NCBI GenBank assembly: GCA_951812925.1
Contig: OX638371.1
Span: forward strand, 45,172,101 to 45,236,100
Direction: 5' to 3'
DNA from: Calliopum simillimum
Taxonomy: Eukaryota; Arthropoda; Insecta; Diptera; Lauxaniidae
Length of the DNA stretch: 64,000 nt
Both the position numbers and the translations under genes were made by a program. Of the stretch, positions 52,001 to 56,623 are shown one piece after another (within the stretch, counting starts at the first letter, position 1; every line of letters starts with the position of its first letter). Below the pieces are notes generated by a model, which saw only the letters and a program-made list of their open reading frames with translations, ran no database searches and had not been told where the DNA came from.

Positions 52001-55000
52001 TCGCTTTCCTTTAACCATTTGCCAAAGTATTCAACCTAAATATGAAGCATTTTTCTCAAAAATTAAAGTTTTTCGCTAACTTCAAAATTTACTCAACTTT
52101 GAGAGGCTGAAAACTAAACCACTTGCCCGAATGGGTTCAAATTTTCAAATCCTTTAGCTCTATCTGATGGCACAATCAGATTTGTAAAAGGAACCCACTC
52201 GAAATTGATTTTTGCAACGCCTTTTCGAAAAATGACGTCATGAGCCACAGGTTTCCTGATGAAAATCATTATAACTCATAGAGCTGCAAGTAGACGCAGC
52301 TGAATTTTTTTATATTGTATTCAGAATTGTTAAGTCTATTTAGTTTTAGTAGTCCGTAAGATATCTTTTGCGAACATTTTTTTGAAACTCCATTCGAAGT
52401 AGAAAAAAAATGGTAAAAATAGTGTTTCAGAAAAGTACAGAAACCTCAGACATTAAAAAAAAAATCATTTATTTTTAGTATTACTTGATAGCATAAAAAC
52501 CGTATATAGCATAAATAGAAAAAAATTAACTTTTCTTTCATAAGTTGCAGAAAAATTAGAACCACATCTTGAAAAAAAAAAAAAATAAAAAAAAAAATTA
52601 CAAACTCGAAAAAACCATCGACTTTGACCAGCTCTACAAAGCGAACCATTTTTTCAAATGAATTAAAATTTTACATCCTTAAGCACTGATCATTTGTTTA
52701 TCGAACTGCATCATTAGATTTGCAAATTTCCACCACACCAAAATTGATTTTTGCAACCACTATTGAGAAATGTCGCCAGTGTGCGGTGTTGTTTGCTTTG
52801 TCTGAACTTACAATTAAAATGTCTTGGTTTCTGTTTAAAAATTCTCGTGTTCTGCCCACTGTTTTGATGATAATCTTGTCTCTAGTTGTAAGTGTCTAGT
52901 GTGATTTTCTATAAGTGAGGTCAACCTTACTCTCGCTGTTTCTTGTTCATCTTTTTCCACGATCGTCTGTTTAAAATCTTCGCCTTCTGCGATGCAATTG
53001 AATATTGGAAATTTTCCTTGTGTTGTCGGTAGAGCATATTTTGGTCCATGTGAGAGTAGCCTGTACGTCATCTGGTATTTCTTTATCCGTTTTGTTTATA
53101 AACCACTCGGCTTTGTTGTTAATAATCTTTGTTGGTCTCTGTTATTTATTATCTTGTTGAATTTGTTTTCTTGTATTCGTCCAATTTTAGTTAGCTCTTT
53201 GTTATAAAGGGAATCTTCACTGGTGAGAATCAGCTCCGTATCTTCTGTGTTTGTGAGATTCATGATTGTTGACTTTGTATTCGTCATCTCTGTCTCATTC
53301 TGTTCTAAAATTTAGTGTTTGTGTTTAATCAGCTGATTAAGTATTTTGATTTGAAATGTCCGTATGATTTTTGTGACTATTTTGTTTGTTTTTCGCGGGA
53401 CTTTGGATTTTATTTTGAAAATGTCTCTAATGTTTTTTGTCATATTAACCAAGAAACCTGGTGTTACGCTAAATTTTCTGCAATTCAACAGAAACTTGAT
53501 GGACTCTGTAATTTTGGCTTTGTTTATACTTATCTTGATAATTGTTTTGATATTGTTGTTATTGTATTTTTCTTTAAGTTGTTCATATTTGTGCTTATTG
53601 ACGGCGTGAAATTTTATAGCAAATATTTCTATAGTACATACTGACTCAATATTCCCCTGTTTTAGATGTCTTTTTTGTATTTTTCAATTAAAGGGAAAAA
53701 ATTACAAAAATACTCCTCGCAATATCTAAGTTTGCTAAACACATGAAATACCTCAGACGTAAGGATCATGTAGTTAAAATCATCGTCGAATCTCAGTATA
53801 GATGATTTGTTTTTTTTTTTTCAATTATAGTTTAAAATTGAAACCATTTTTCATTTTTTCTCTCTCTTTACTTACTCCAAAATAGTTTAAAACTAAAACT
53901 TTTTTTGGCATTGTTCTATATATTGTTCTAAATACTTTTTTGGTTTTAAAATTAAACTAAAATTTTTACTGTGTAGAAATCTTAGATAGTATGATTTTAT
54001 TTTATTTTATCTCATCCTAAAGCCCCCCCCCCCCCTATCATAAGCTCAAAATTGTGACAGGATATAAAATAGAAATTATCAATTAGATCTCAAAATCGTC
54101 CTATCGTCCGACTTAAGCCGACCCTCCCATTGTGAAATCCTGGATCCGACACTGACACTGGCTTTGGTACGGTCCCTAAAAATGGGTCAACGAACAATAG
54201 AAAATATCAGCAAGTTGTAAACAGGATAAAAAAGTTTATGATCCTCTGTATTAAATAATCAAGTTGTTTGTTTTTTTTTTTAAATAAATTTTTATTTTTG
54301 TTTAATGTTTTTTTTTCAGATACAAATTAAATCAAACATAACAAACAAATTACTTGGTCAAATGTCTCTTAACGCAAGCACTCAATCGGTTGTTATAAAT
54401 AGTTTGAGCCCTGGTGGTCGTTATACTGCTCGTGTTGCACCAATTACCATAGGAGGATTAGGACCTTATAGTCCACCAGCGTCTTTACATATTGATACGT
54501 CTTTTATTCCTCACACTCATAGGTATGCCTCTAAAATTTCTTAACATTGTATAAAAAAATAAATAAAATGGTTTTACAGATCGGAACCTGCTACGGTATC
54601 ATGGCCATTATCATGGATGTCTGGCATAGCTTTTGGAATCTGCGGATTTTTCCTGCTTAGTGCAACTTTGTTTACAATTATATGGGCAAAAAAAAACAAA
54701 AGAAATTTGAAAGGATCATTTCCAGCTCATAGCTTGTCATCTACACAAATAAATAAAGAACAAACTATTTGGGTTAAAAATTCGTCTACCGCAGTGAAAC
54801 AAACATATACGTGCGTCGTTCCACCACCTCCAGCGGTTCTTTCATCATCTGAATATGCCGAAGTATCAAGTATCAAAATAACTAAAATAAACAATGGACT
54901 ATTGCAACTTGAGCCTTATGCTACAGTGACTTTACCTGAAAATGATTGTAGGTCAGCTTTAAAAGAGTGTGTAAACGATAGACTTAATTTGAAAATTCCA

Positions 55001-55885
55001 AATAATGAGTGCTACCAAGCTATTCAAACAGCTGATGAGTCTTACCAGAAATGTGATATTAGCCCTAGTTCCAGTGGATACAACGCTCCATTAAATTTAT
55101 GCGACGTGCTTCCTCCACCACCAAATTATCCAAACGAACATTTTTTCCCCATTAATAAATCTAACTATAATATGACAATTCGAACTAATCCGACAGCATT
55201 ATCACCACGTTCTGTAAGAAGACAAATTTTGCAACTTGAATCTAGCTGGAGGAATCCTGAGTTGCCACCCCCAATTCCAAATTTTCCTCATAACTGGATA
55301 CAAGAGCGGCAGGTTAATTTTGAACGAGTTAATCCTTCTTGGTATTCACAGTATCAATTTAATTCAAATACTAACCATTCGAATCAATTTCAATGTCAAA
55401 GGAATAAAGTAAGTGGGAACGAGAATGAATATGAATCTGGATCAGTTTTATATGAACAGTTGTTAAGAGATAAGGAATCATTTTTTTTTAGTGAAGTTGG
55501 TGAACCAACAGAAAAGTATTATCGTAATGTAAATATGGAATTTTATGATGAAAAAGATTTTGAGTCCTCAACACCTCCACCTCCTTGTCCAAGTGAACTG
55601 TATTCCAGAAAAGATGTTAATTTCATTAATGCTTCACAAAACGAGGAAAGAGCTCACAGGCAAGATCTATTTCCTGCGAAGTCGTTACGGTTAAATTGCG
55701 AACCACATAATAGTAATATATCTATAAATAACAAAGAAGTTTCTTTTGGAAAAAGAAAAGAAAATGATTGTTATAATGATACGTACAGCTCGGATGAAAA
55801 TGAATTTGAAGAAAATAACTGGAAAAACCGGCCACGTCGCAGTAAATCAAAAAATAGTGAAAAAAGCTTTTTCTCTGGAAACTGA
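15654..55885 (+). CDS. Roundabout (Robo) family receptor, 3' part of the gene (five exons joined)
   Basis: The exons 15654-16051, 16125-16483, 21733-22278, 54320-54522 and 54580-55885 join in frame (2,812 nt, about 936 residues to the TGA). Domains in order: the tail of one Ig domain (GLYECSAQN), a full Ig (IPCEIDGDP ... YYCKAFN), a second full Ig with a long insertion (MICRATGRP ... WYACAAINEAG), two fibronectin III domains, a transmembrane helix (SGIAFGICGFFLLSATLFTIIW), then a 400-residue cytoplasmic tail. The tail has VPPPPAVL, SEYAEV and PYATVTL, which match the CC0/CC1-type tyrosine motifs of Robo receptors. Robo proteins are growth-cone membrane receptors for Slit. The family usually has five Ig and three FNIII; here only two FNIII are seen and the missing one corresponds to the first. 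Ig1 and earlier exons lie outside the window or are unrecognised. Which paralogue it is (robo1, robo2/lea or robo3) I cannot say, so no symbol is given. Confidence 0.8.
16125..16483 (+). CDS. Robo-like exon B: Ig domain with a long insertion
   Basis: The acceptor is TGTATTCCAG ending 16124 and the donor is GAG|GTGAGT. The split codon G/CG joins exon A as Ala. It encodes TEGDNLKMICRATGRP and a WDKL core. About 60 residues rich in Asn and Ser follow (from GETNSPTN to FGVIG) before GELLIKNIQVINE. The insert lies where the C' to E strands of an Ig domain should be. It has no cysteine and looks disordered. Confidence 0.85.
16484..17186. repeat. Intronic DNA: small palindrome, three-copy tandem repeat, dispersed-repeat fragment
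   Basis: A 46-bp hairpin (TGCCTCATTGTGCCAT ... ATGGCACAATATGAGGCA) lies at about 16537-16579. From about 16690 a unit with GGTTGGTCTTACATTC, AGGGGC and TCAATTTCATAAAAA recurs near 16850 and, shorter, near 16985. At 17050-17130 a minus-strand fragment of the GACGGACATGGC dispersed repeat is recognisable (GCAAGCTCTGAGCAAA, ACTCGGACAAAAGAGCGTGG). Confidence 0.5.
17287..17420 (+). pseudogene. Possible remnant of a hAT transposase C-terminus
   Basis: In one frame the segment reads SDPPVERVFSIMN, a stop, then TSDETQLGVAMLKSYIF. ERVFS-MN followed by a Leu-rich dimerisation helix is the pattern at the C-terminus of many hAT transposases. It is short, has at least one stop, and no other transposase piece is seen nearby, so chance is possible. 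Confidence 0.35.
17520..18900. mobile_element. Decayed fold-back repeat with arms near 17700-18115 and 18345-18800
   Basis: The left text GTTTACACTGAAAAAAA, GAGCTACAGGTGTAAC, CCTCCAAAAATTGGAGTGGG and TGGTTCTCCAGAAAAACAAT reappears inverted on the right (TTTTTCTGGAGAACCACTGG, GGAGGACTGGTATG, TTTTCAGTGTAAAC). The outer parts (TTTATTAAAAAGTGCATTATTTATA at the left) match the arms of the intact fold-back at 31979-33045, so this is probably an older member of that family. No coding capacity is seen. Confidence 0.65.
18905..19645. mobile_element. Second decayed fold-back, arms about 18910-19260 and 19330-19640
   Basis: Inverted pairs include CCCAGTTTTTGGAAAATGGG against CCATTTTCCAAAAACTGGG, and ACCAAATATGTTTAATGTTA against TAACATTAAACATATTTGG. 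The spacer is about 70 bp. A relic of the same family is found at about 38690-39610. It directly abuts the previous fold-back, and the two may once have been one composite. Confidence 0.65.
19756..20855. mobile_element. 1,100-bp fold-back element with near-perfect long arms
   Basis: Arms of more than 500 bp start AGGTACATTAAGCTAGCAGA and meet in a CAACAACAA/TTGTTGTTG-rich centre near 20310. Flanking nonamers GTATAGTTT (19747-19755) and GTATAGATT (20856-20864) agree at eight of nine positions, which fits a 9-bp target duplication. Both arms contain internal reiterations of GCTAGCAGAGC and CCTATAATTAG. No open frame is convincing. A 9-bp duplication is typical of Drosophila FB fold-backs and Mutator-like elements; I cannot assign a superfamily. 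Confidence 0.75.
20865..21732. repeat. Intronic DNA with a minus-strand dispersed-repeat fragment
   Basis: At about 21245-21375 a diverged fragment of the GACGGACATGGC dispersed family lies on the minus strand, including its start signature (GGTACTTAATTTTTGACCAG, CCAAAGGTAGC, ACTAGTTATTTT). The rest up to the acceptor TTATTTAATGCAG at 21732 shows no gene. Confidence 0.5.
21733..22278 (+). CDS. Robo-like exon C: end of the Ig domain, one FNIII and the start of a second
   Basis: Phase 0 at both ends: acceptor AATGCAG, donor AAG|GTTAGA. It starts GWYACAAINEAGSD, completing the Ig begun in exon B. A linker (SRNVSQIDALKP) runs directly into an FNIII with TLDILWEYDQ and LAPYTNYEIFATLPEG. A PPSAPPSDVRV linker then leads into the next FNIII (AAYVRWSPPPKHLINGELTGYK). 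By comparison with known Robo proteins these correspond best to FNIII-2 and FNIII-3; no exon or segment for FNIII-1 is seen. Confidence 0.85.
22389..23675 (-). mobile_element. Mariner element (DD34D), 1,287 bp, one nonsense codon
   Basis: The TIRs start TTGGGTGTACAACTTAAAAA at both ends and the element is flanked by TA at 22387-22388 and 23676-23677, the canonical Tc1/mariner target duplication. Length and TIR size match an otherwise full-length mariner. It lies in the 32-kb Robo intron in antisense orientation. Confidence 0.95.
22465..23508 (-). pseudogene. Mariner transposase with a premature stop
   Basis: The start MNNFENSRKRQHLREV at 23508 gives a 347-codon frame, the usual mariner length. 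Visible: an HTH region (FGVTQQAISNRLKAAGY), WVPYELKPRD (the WVPHEL-type motif), catalytic Asp in TGDEKWIHYDN, Asp in FHHDNARPH, and Asp in SPDLAPSD at a spacing of 34 residues. An in-frame TAA at 22597-22599, after GIRFT, cuts off the last 43 residues; the remainder (QDIENWLDSFLAAKP ... NGQYFE) is still open. The tyrosine usually following the third Asp (YHLF) is Asp here. A longer upstream ATG at 23586 exists but is atypical for the family. Confidence 0.92.
23893..24680 (+). repeat. GACGGACATGGC dispersed repeat, near-complete copy
   Basis: It begins AACTAGTAAGGGTGG and CCTTTGGCCTGGCCAAA and continues through two internal cycles of GGGAGGTGCCACGCCCTC and GCTCAGAGCTTGCATTTATA. It reaches GGGCGGTAGGCGTGTCCG, then GACGGACATGGCTATATCGA, GATCAAGAATATATATCC and GGAAGGACAAAGTGAAT, and ends TAGGGTATAAAA. 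No protein is encoded. At least five other copies in this window share both boundaries, so it is a real family of about 0.8 kb. I do not know its class. Confidence 0.8.
24749..25141 (-). repeat. 3' LTR of the gypsy-like element
   Basis: On the minus strand it runs TGTGGGTTAAAACCACATGC ... GAACACAACA. A polyadenylation signal AATAAA is present on the minus strand (GAATAAAATTG, near 24872). It matches the right LTR over its full length. Confidence 0.93.
25143..25160 (-). other. Polypurine tract
   Basis: The minus strand reads GAGGGGGGAGGAATGT directly before the 3' LTR, the usual position and composition of the plus-strand primer of LTR retroelements. Confidence 0.8.
25160..25385 (-). pseudogene. 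Possible remnant of an env-like C-terminus
   Basis: A minus-strand frame just upstream of the polypurine tract reads a strongly hydrophobic run (FNIFVYVLINYFIVVIAYGF) followed by a basic tail (RFYLRLVYFGKMFQSK). Insect errantiviruses place the env transmembrane anchor here. No ectodomain is recognisable upstream, so this could be coincidence. Confidence 0.3.
25386..30040. repeat. Non-coding 3' region of the gypsy element with a 158-bp direct repeat and tandem repeats
   Basis: There are two identical 158-bp copies, 25830-25987 and 28356-28513, both containing GTGTCAAATGTGCCCC and CTGGGGCACATTTGAC. Between and beyond them, GGGGCACATTTGAC recurs (26501, 26519, 26861) and its complement appears at 28634. 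A 140-bp unit (GTGCAAC...CCCC, ATGGTAGAT, CATAGCTTGTATAAC) repeats about three times at 27240-27620. From 28670 to 30040 I see only AT-rich DNA. No env gene is visible. Confidence 0.7.
26491..28660. mobile_element. Possible TIR element inside the gypsy 3' region
   Basis: The left end TAGGGTAAGCTGGGGTACAT (26491) and the right end read inverted, TAGGGGAGACTGGGGCACAT (from 28660), match at most positions, and both lead into TTGAC. A TA could be the duplication. No transposase is seen. The boundaries are tentative. Confidence 0.4.
30041..30744 (-). pseudogene. Gypsy integrase C-terminal half, in two frames
   Basis: The first frame holds the second catalytic Asp (VTDNGTNF) and the Glu-bearing helix (HPQANGSLERSH). 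It stops at 30505 and reading resumes at 30496 in another frame with LRNFSKEDG. The C-terminal module shows KGDKVLMKNQGRKNKFSPIW then IGPF, resembling the GPY/F domain of Ty3/gypsy integrases. A few codons are missing at the junction. The frame ends at 30041 with LLKLFRCDISK. Confidence 0.9.
30695..31975 (-). pseudogene. Gypsy pol: end of reverse transcriptase, RNase H, start of integrase
   Basis: A single open frame covers the thumb of RT (LKLNTEKCNFLRREVVYLGH), RNase H (LLTTDASNEALGAVLSQ, the Glu in STIEREFLAI, YTDHQPLRG, NADALSR) and the integrase zinc domain (HDSLLGGHQG ... CSKCQ) plus the first catalytic Asp (MDMVGPLPE). It runs out of frame after FQDDFSKY, where a one-base shift moves reading to the 30744-30505 frame. 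Its upstream end is cut at the fold-back insertion. Confidence 0.93.
31979..33045. mobile_element. 1,067-bp fold-back element inserted in the gypsy reverse transcriptase
   Basis: Near-perfect inverted arms of about 487 bp begin GACTTAAATTTTTTGAAACG and flank a short unique centre (about 32466-32558). TAT is present at both edges (31976-31978 and 33046-33048). Excising the element with one TAT would leave the RT frame continuous across its YLDD active-site motif, so the duplication is 3 bp (or TA read within TATAT). It is non-coding. An older relative lies at 17520-18900. A 3-bp duplication suits PIF/Harbinger or CACTA-like mobilisation, but the termini do not settle it. Confidence 0.85.
33046..33693 (-). 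pseudogene. Gypsy reverse transcriptase, palm and fingers
   Basis: Frame with the classic order: QGIISPSTSPWNSPLLLVPK, KWRLVIDFRKLN, RYFSTLDLASGYHQ, FGLTVAPATFQRIMN, then YLDD, where the fold-back begins. The catalytic Asp residues are present. It is preceded by an out-of-frame segment (33735-34016) that belongs to the PR-RT linker. Confidence 0.93.
33735..35053 (-). pseudogene. Gypsy pol N-terminus and aspartic protease, broken
   Basis: The pol frame starts at ATG 35053, overlapping the gag stop in TAATG. It stays open to an in-frame TAG at 34376-34378, and the same frame resumes with the retropepsin active site LLVDSGADTRLV. A further stop at 34136 and a shift follow; a flap-end motif like GILGRDN is readable in another frame, then 34016-33735. 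There are at least one nonsense and two frame changes. Confidence 0.8.
35053..37075 (-). pseudogene. Gypsy gag with zinc knuckles, frameshifted
   Basis: Three overlapping frames form one gag. 37075-36689 is Glu/Leu-rich coiled-coil-like sequence. A one-base shift leads into 36702-36466. After an in-frame TAA the same frame continues to 36426-35053. The last part has a capsid-like region (FFSGIDSPSREADVYRFIECC) and three Cys-His knuckles: CSFCNKSGHTRDDC, CKKCAKYGHEASDRC and CHWCYRLGHVMEDC. It would package element RNA. Confidence 0.88.
37519..37536 (-). other. Primer-binding site, tRNA-Ser type
   Basis: One base after the 5' LTR the minus strand reads TGGCGCAGCCGGTAGGATC. This is close to the tRNA-Ser-type primer sites I recall for the 17.6 and 297 elements. 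The 18-base match to a serine tRNA is from memory and was not tested. Confidence 0.7.
37538..37930 (-). repeat. 5' LTR of the gypsy-like element
   Basis: This is the direct repeat of 24749-25141, with A for G near 37606 and C for T near 37877. It would carry the promoter for minus-strand transcription. Confidence 0.93.
38004..38646 (-). repeat. GACGGACATGGC dispersed repeat, minus-strand copy
   Basis: Read on the minus strand it starts at the ACTAGTAAGGGTG end near 38646 and finishes at GTATAC near 38004. It has the CAGCCAGCCA run, the ATGGCTATAT core and the GGCGTGGC segments. The GATCAAGAATATAT part is partly deleted. Confidence 0.75.
38690..39610. mobile_element. Relic of the 18.9-kb fold-back family, split by a small TIR element
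   Basis: ACTGTAAAACTCTAA (38920-38935), CAAGATCATAACGAAATCAT and ACTACAATGGGTTAAAG (after 39385) match the arm at 19410-19580. Between them lies the small TIR element listed next. Confidence 0.5.
38937..39384. mobile_element. Small TIR element (MITE), about 445 bp
   Basis: The ends CTATTCTCACTTGCCTGGTT and its inverse AACCAGGCAAGTGAGAATAG give a TIR of at least 26 bp including CTGGTTAACCAG. It is non-coding and AT-rich. It interrupts the fold-back relic. The duplication may be TAA/TTA, but the flanks are too decayed to be sure. Confidence 0.65.
39985..40843 (+). repeat. GACGGACATGGC dispersed repeat, left part of a split copy
   Basis: This copy starts AACTAGTATGGGTGG and runs through several CACGCCCTC cycles to ATGGCTATATCGACTCAGG and AACGCTGA, where the 3.9-kb element enters. 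Its right part is 44737-44835. Confidence 0.8.
41095..41839 (+). mobile_element. 745-bp mariner derivative with about 175-bp inverted ends
   Basis: TA flanks lie at 41093-41094 and 41840-41841. The ends start CGTAGGGTGCC and CGAGGGTTGCC and match inverted for about 175 bp (CTTTTATATTTCGGGATTGG ... GTTTACAGTGAGTTAAGAAA). Just inside the left end is the start of a mariner transposase related to the one at 42164-43216, broken by shifts and ending at AVKR. The right end is an inverted copy of the same 5' region, not a normal 3' end. Confidence 0.8.
41275..41620 (+). pseudogene. Mariner transposase N-terminal fragment
   Basis: Read across frames it shows ISRESYRSIIFHNF, an HTH-like stretch, FREGHPKSVVVPETIDAVRQ, ILQDRHVTYREIETTLGISG and HSILHKHLAVK. 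These correspond to the first third of the transposase in the neighbouring mariner. The catalytic domain is absent. Confidence 0.8.
42098..43391 (-). mobile_element. Mariner element (DD34D), 1,294 bp
   Basis: TA flanks lie at 42096-42097 and 43392-43393. The TIRs are CGTGGGCTGCTCAATATATT and CGTAGGCTGCTCGATATATT. The size is that of a complete mariner. It is nested in the 3.9-kb TIR element. Confidence 0.93.
42164..43216 (-). pseudogene. Mariner transposase with a single nonsense codon
   Basis: The 350-codon frame starts MELTREHIRVIIFHNFRRGL. HTH regions appear as LTYREIEASLHIS. The catalytic triad is Asp in VTDDESWIYAYE, Asp in VHHDNVIFH and Asp in SPDLAPND, the last two separated by 34 residues. 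TGA at 42311-42313 after KKMRGQ truncates it; the following 48 codons to TAA 42164 stay open. The change looks like CGA to TGA. ETKQES and FFLFP resemble the mauritiana/irritans-type mariners. Confidence 0.92.
43489..43641. mobile_element. 150-bp hairpin MITE
   Basis: CCAGTGTGCCAGACGGTTCA and its inverse TGAACCGTCTGGTACACTGG bracket a short centre. The arms extend about 60 bp through CTCCGCTTTTTTATCCGTTA. It would fold into a tight hairpin. No coding sequence; no clear target duplication. Confidence 0.7.
44737..44835 (+). repeat. GACGGACATGGC dispersed repeat, right part of the split copy
   Basis: It resumes at TGATCAAGAATATATATACT and runs through GCGTTACAAACGGAAGGACA to the terminal GTGTATAAAA. 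It completes the copy begun at 39985. Confidence 0.85.
44836..45659. other. Intronic stretch with no recognised feature
   Basis: AT-rich DNA. Nothing here reads as a gene. Part of it may be the 3' untranslated end of the Penelope-like element that begins at 45678. Confidence 0.5.
45678..46208 (-). pseudogene. Penelope GIY-YIG endonuclease region
   Basis: The 176-residue frame ends the PLE protein. KNTDIYNKENLSIVFRTANT precedes NLIYQISCVGDGSSVCNKVYIGTTMTKLRTR, in which the IYQI and YIG pair and the Arg in the following helix match the GIY-YIG fold of PLEs. It lacks the usual C-terminal extension after LEMLHPCS. The upstream link to RT (46363) is out of frame. Confidence 0.85.
46363..46657 (-). 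pseudogene. Penelope reverse transcriptase core
   Basis: It reads PVDFALNVINRKWTIIEQYT, then FKYDGRVFLQLKGMPMGSPASP and LTKYVDDLF. GMPMGSPASPIVAD and YVDD are RT motifs 4 and 5 in the form seen in Penelope elements. Codons upstream of PVDF (positions above 46657) belong to the inserted element, not to the RT. Confidence 0.9.
46658..48428. mobile_element. 1.77-kb TIR element inside the Penelope RT
   Basis: The left end GGGGTGGATTCGGCTAAGGT and the right end read inverted, GGAGTGGAATCGGCTAAGAT, both run on into GATAGTT. The RT reading is continuous across the site if the element is removed (LFPSIP on one side, VDFALN on the other), with a CA or CCA duplication. Sub-terminal AAGGTGATTATCAA-like words repeat near the left end. 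No transposase is recognised. Confidence 0.7.
48430..48854 (-). pseudogene. Penelope RT middle part
   Basis: It reads AEYDRKMRLLLRGIATYQ, then after a shift in an A7 run, ILETLLKEEIITDREKF, APRIYGLPRIHKE, SVNSPSYSVCQYIV and VSFDVVLLFPSIP. YGLPRIHKE and SFDVVLLFPSIP are RT motifs 2 and 3. It is bounded on both sides by TIR insertions. Confidence 0.88.
48961..50229 (-). mobile_element. Mariner element (DD41D, rosa-like), 1,269 bp
   Basis: The TIRs are AAGGGTGTTTTTTTTAGAGG at both ends and TA lies at 48959-48960 and 50230-50231. It is nested in the GTACAGTGGCGACAT element. Confidence 0.92.
49067..50120 (-). pseudogene. DD41D mariner transposase with an internal deletion
   Basis: The start MNRLTKEQRLQIVQIYFENS at 50120. 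First Asp in FSDEAHFWLNG, second in FQQDGATCHTA. After LLKETC the frame is lost and resumes as NWPPRSCDLTALDYFLWGYV (third Asp). The two halves overlap in different frames; the spacing of the last two Asp is about 30 instead of the 41 residues of this type, so roughly 30-odd bases are missing. WPPRSCDLTPLD with a DD41D spacing is known from rosa-type elements of fruit flies. Confidence 0.9.
50232..52785. other. Non-coding interior of the 3.9-kb TIR element
   Basis: AT-rich DNA without a credible gene. Short open frames (for example 51311-51661) have no recognisable motif. Two repeats of CCCCCTA/ACCCCCT with GCTCCC occur near 50440-50760. I see nothing else. Confidence 0.5.
52789..53640 (-). 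pseudogene. Penelope protein N-terminal region
   Basis: Read across frames: HKYEQLKEKYNNNNIKTIIK, KFLLNCRKFSVTPGFLVNMT, a stop, then MTNTKSTIMNLTNTED, DSLYNKELTKIGRIQ, HGPKYALPTT and LNRNQDILIVSSDKANNT. The LGPKFALP-like and FLK.N.DI...DKGN-like words are typical of the segment before the RT in Penelope proteins. At least one nonsense and two frame changes are visible. Confidence 0.82.
53651..54319. other. 3' end of the 32-kb intron
   Basis: AT-rich, with poly-T near 53808-53821, a C-run near 54025, and ACCTCAGACGTAAGGATCATGTAGT near 53750 echoing 19730-19753. A polypyrimidine tract and CAG at 54317-54319 form the acceptor of exon D. No gene. Confidence 0.6.
54320..54522 (+). CDS. Robo-like exon D: remainder of the last FNIII domain
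   Basis: It continues exon C in phase 0 (GYK then IQIKSN). It contains QSVVINSLSPGGRYTARVAP and GGLGPYSPPAS, the Y-bearing F/G end of an FNIII. The donor is AG|GTATGC after 54522, and the split codon AG/A gives Arg. Confidence 0.85.
54580..55885 (+). CDS. Robo-like exon E: transmembrane segment and cytoplasmic tail
   Basis: The acceptor is GGTTTTACAG ending 54579. A helix of about 21 hydrophobic residues (GIAFGICGFFLLSATLFTIIW) is stopped by AKKNKR. The tail has VPPPPAVLSSSEYAEV, EPYATVTLPEND, several short proline clusters (LPPPPNYP, LPPPIPNFP, TPPPPCP) and ends RRSKSKNSEKSFFSGN. Tyrosines in SEYAEV and PYATVTL correspond to Robo CC0 and CC1; the proline clusters are shorter than typical CC2/CC3. 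The whole tail is one exon. Confidence 0.88.
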
Positions 55886-56168
55886 ATAATAACTAAATTT
55901 CGTACCATATCGTTTTTTTAATACCCAGCATTTCTAATAACCATAAAAGATATAAGGGCTTTACTTATATCACTTTAAATACTCAACTTAAAAACTTTAT
56001 TACTTAAGATAGTACATACATATGTATATTTATATAGACTTACCAACTTTAATTATATAAAATTAACTAGCAATATATTAACAATTTTTCTGATTATTAA
56101 CGTGCCGTTTTTATTGTTAATATTATTAATGAATATTTATTAATTATAAGGGCGGAAGGAACAAATAT
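55886..56168 (+). other. Probable 3' UTR and downstream of the Robo-like gene
   Basis: AT-rich DNA after the TGA. No clear AATAAA is seen within 280 bp; ATTAAT-type variants exist. The transcript end cannot be placed. Confidence 0.4.
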
Positions 56169-56330
56169 AAACTAGTAAGGGGGTTACCTTTGGCCTGGCC
56201 AAACATTAAATACCCTACACTGCAGTATTTTAAAAATTTTGCTTAAATGGAAGGTGGAACGCCCTCTTGACTAAGTTCACCCAGTTGTTGCTCAGAGCTT
56301 GCACTTGTAGTTCTTAGTATATATGTGCAA
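56169..56330 (+). repeat. GACGGACATGGC dispersed repeat, left part of a split copy
   Basis: It starts AACTAGTAAGGGGGTTACC, TTTGGCCTGGCCAAA, and stops at ATGTGCAA where a hAT-type element is inserted. The right part is 59147-59835. Confidence 0.8.
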
Positions 56331-56623
56331 CAGGGCTGTTAAAAAAAAAATTATTTTCGAATTTCTTGCTGATACTTTGGCATCACGTTCTACATCATGA
56401 AAGAACATCCCAAGAATTTTTCCAGATTTTTAAATGCGTTTTTAAAGGTGGCTCAAAGCAAAAATATATTTTTATTATTTTTATTTTAAGCATTAATTAT
56501 AAAATATTGTCAATTTGAAAAATTTGTTTTAGAGTAACTTAAAAACATTCATTTTGCTTGTTTTTTAATAAACTTTAAAACCTACTTTCTAATATTGACA
56601 AAAAAAAATTTACCCCTCTTAAA

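Larger units (their letters stand above)
48858..52785. mobile_element. 3.9-kb TIR element inside Penelope, carrying a DD41D mariner
   Basis: The left end GTACAGTGGCGACAT and the right end read inverted, GCACACTGGCGACAT, are flanked by GGT at 48855-48857 and 52786-52788. Removing the element joins the PLE frame between DKANNT and VATNKAEYDRK, which supports a 3-bp duplication. Apart from the nested mariner (48961-50229) it holds about 2.65 kb of AT-rich DNA without a recognisable transposase. Superfamily unknown. Confidence 0.75.
45660..53650 (-). mobile_element. Penelope-like retroelement, split by two TIR elements
   Basis: Four separated minus-strand blocks line up in the order of a Penelope (PLE) protein: N-terminal region (53640-52789), a middle part (48854-48430), the RT core (46657-46363) and a GIY-YIG endonuclease (46208-45678). 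The two interruptions, 48858-52785 and about 46658-48428, both have inverted termini. PLEs use an RT related to telomerase and a GIY-YIG nuclease. The element is long dead, with frameshifts and stops in every block. Confidence 0.85.
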
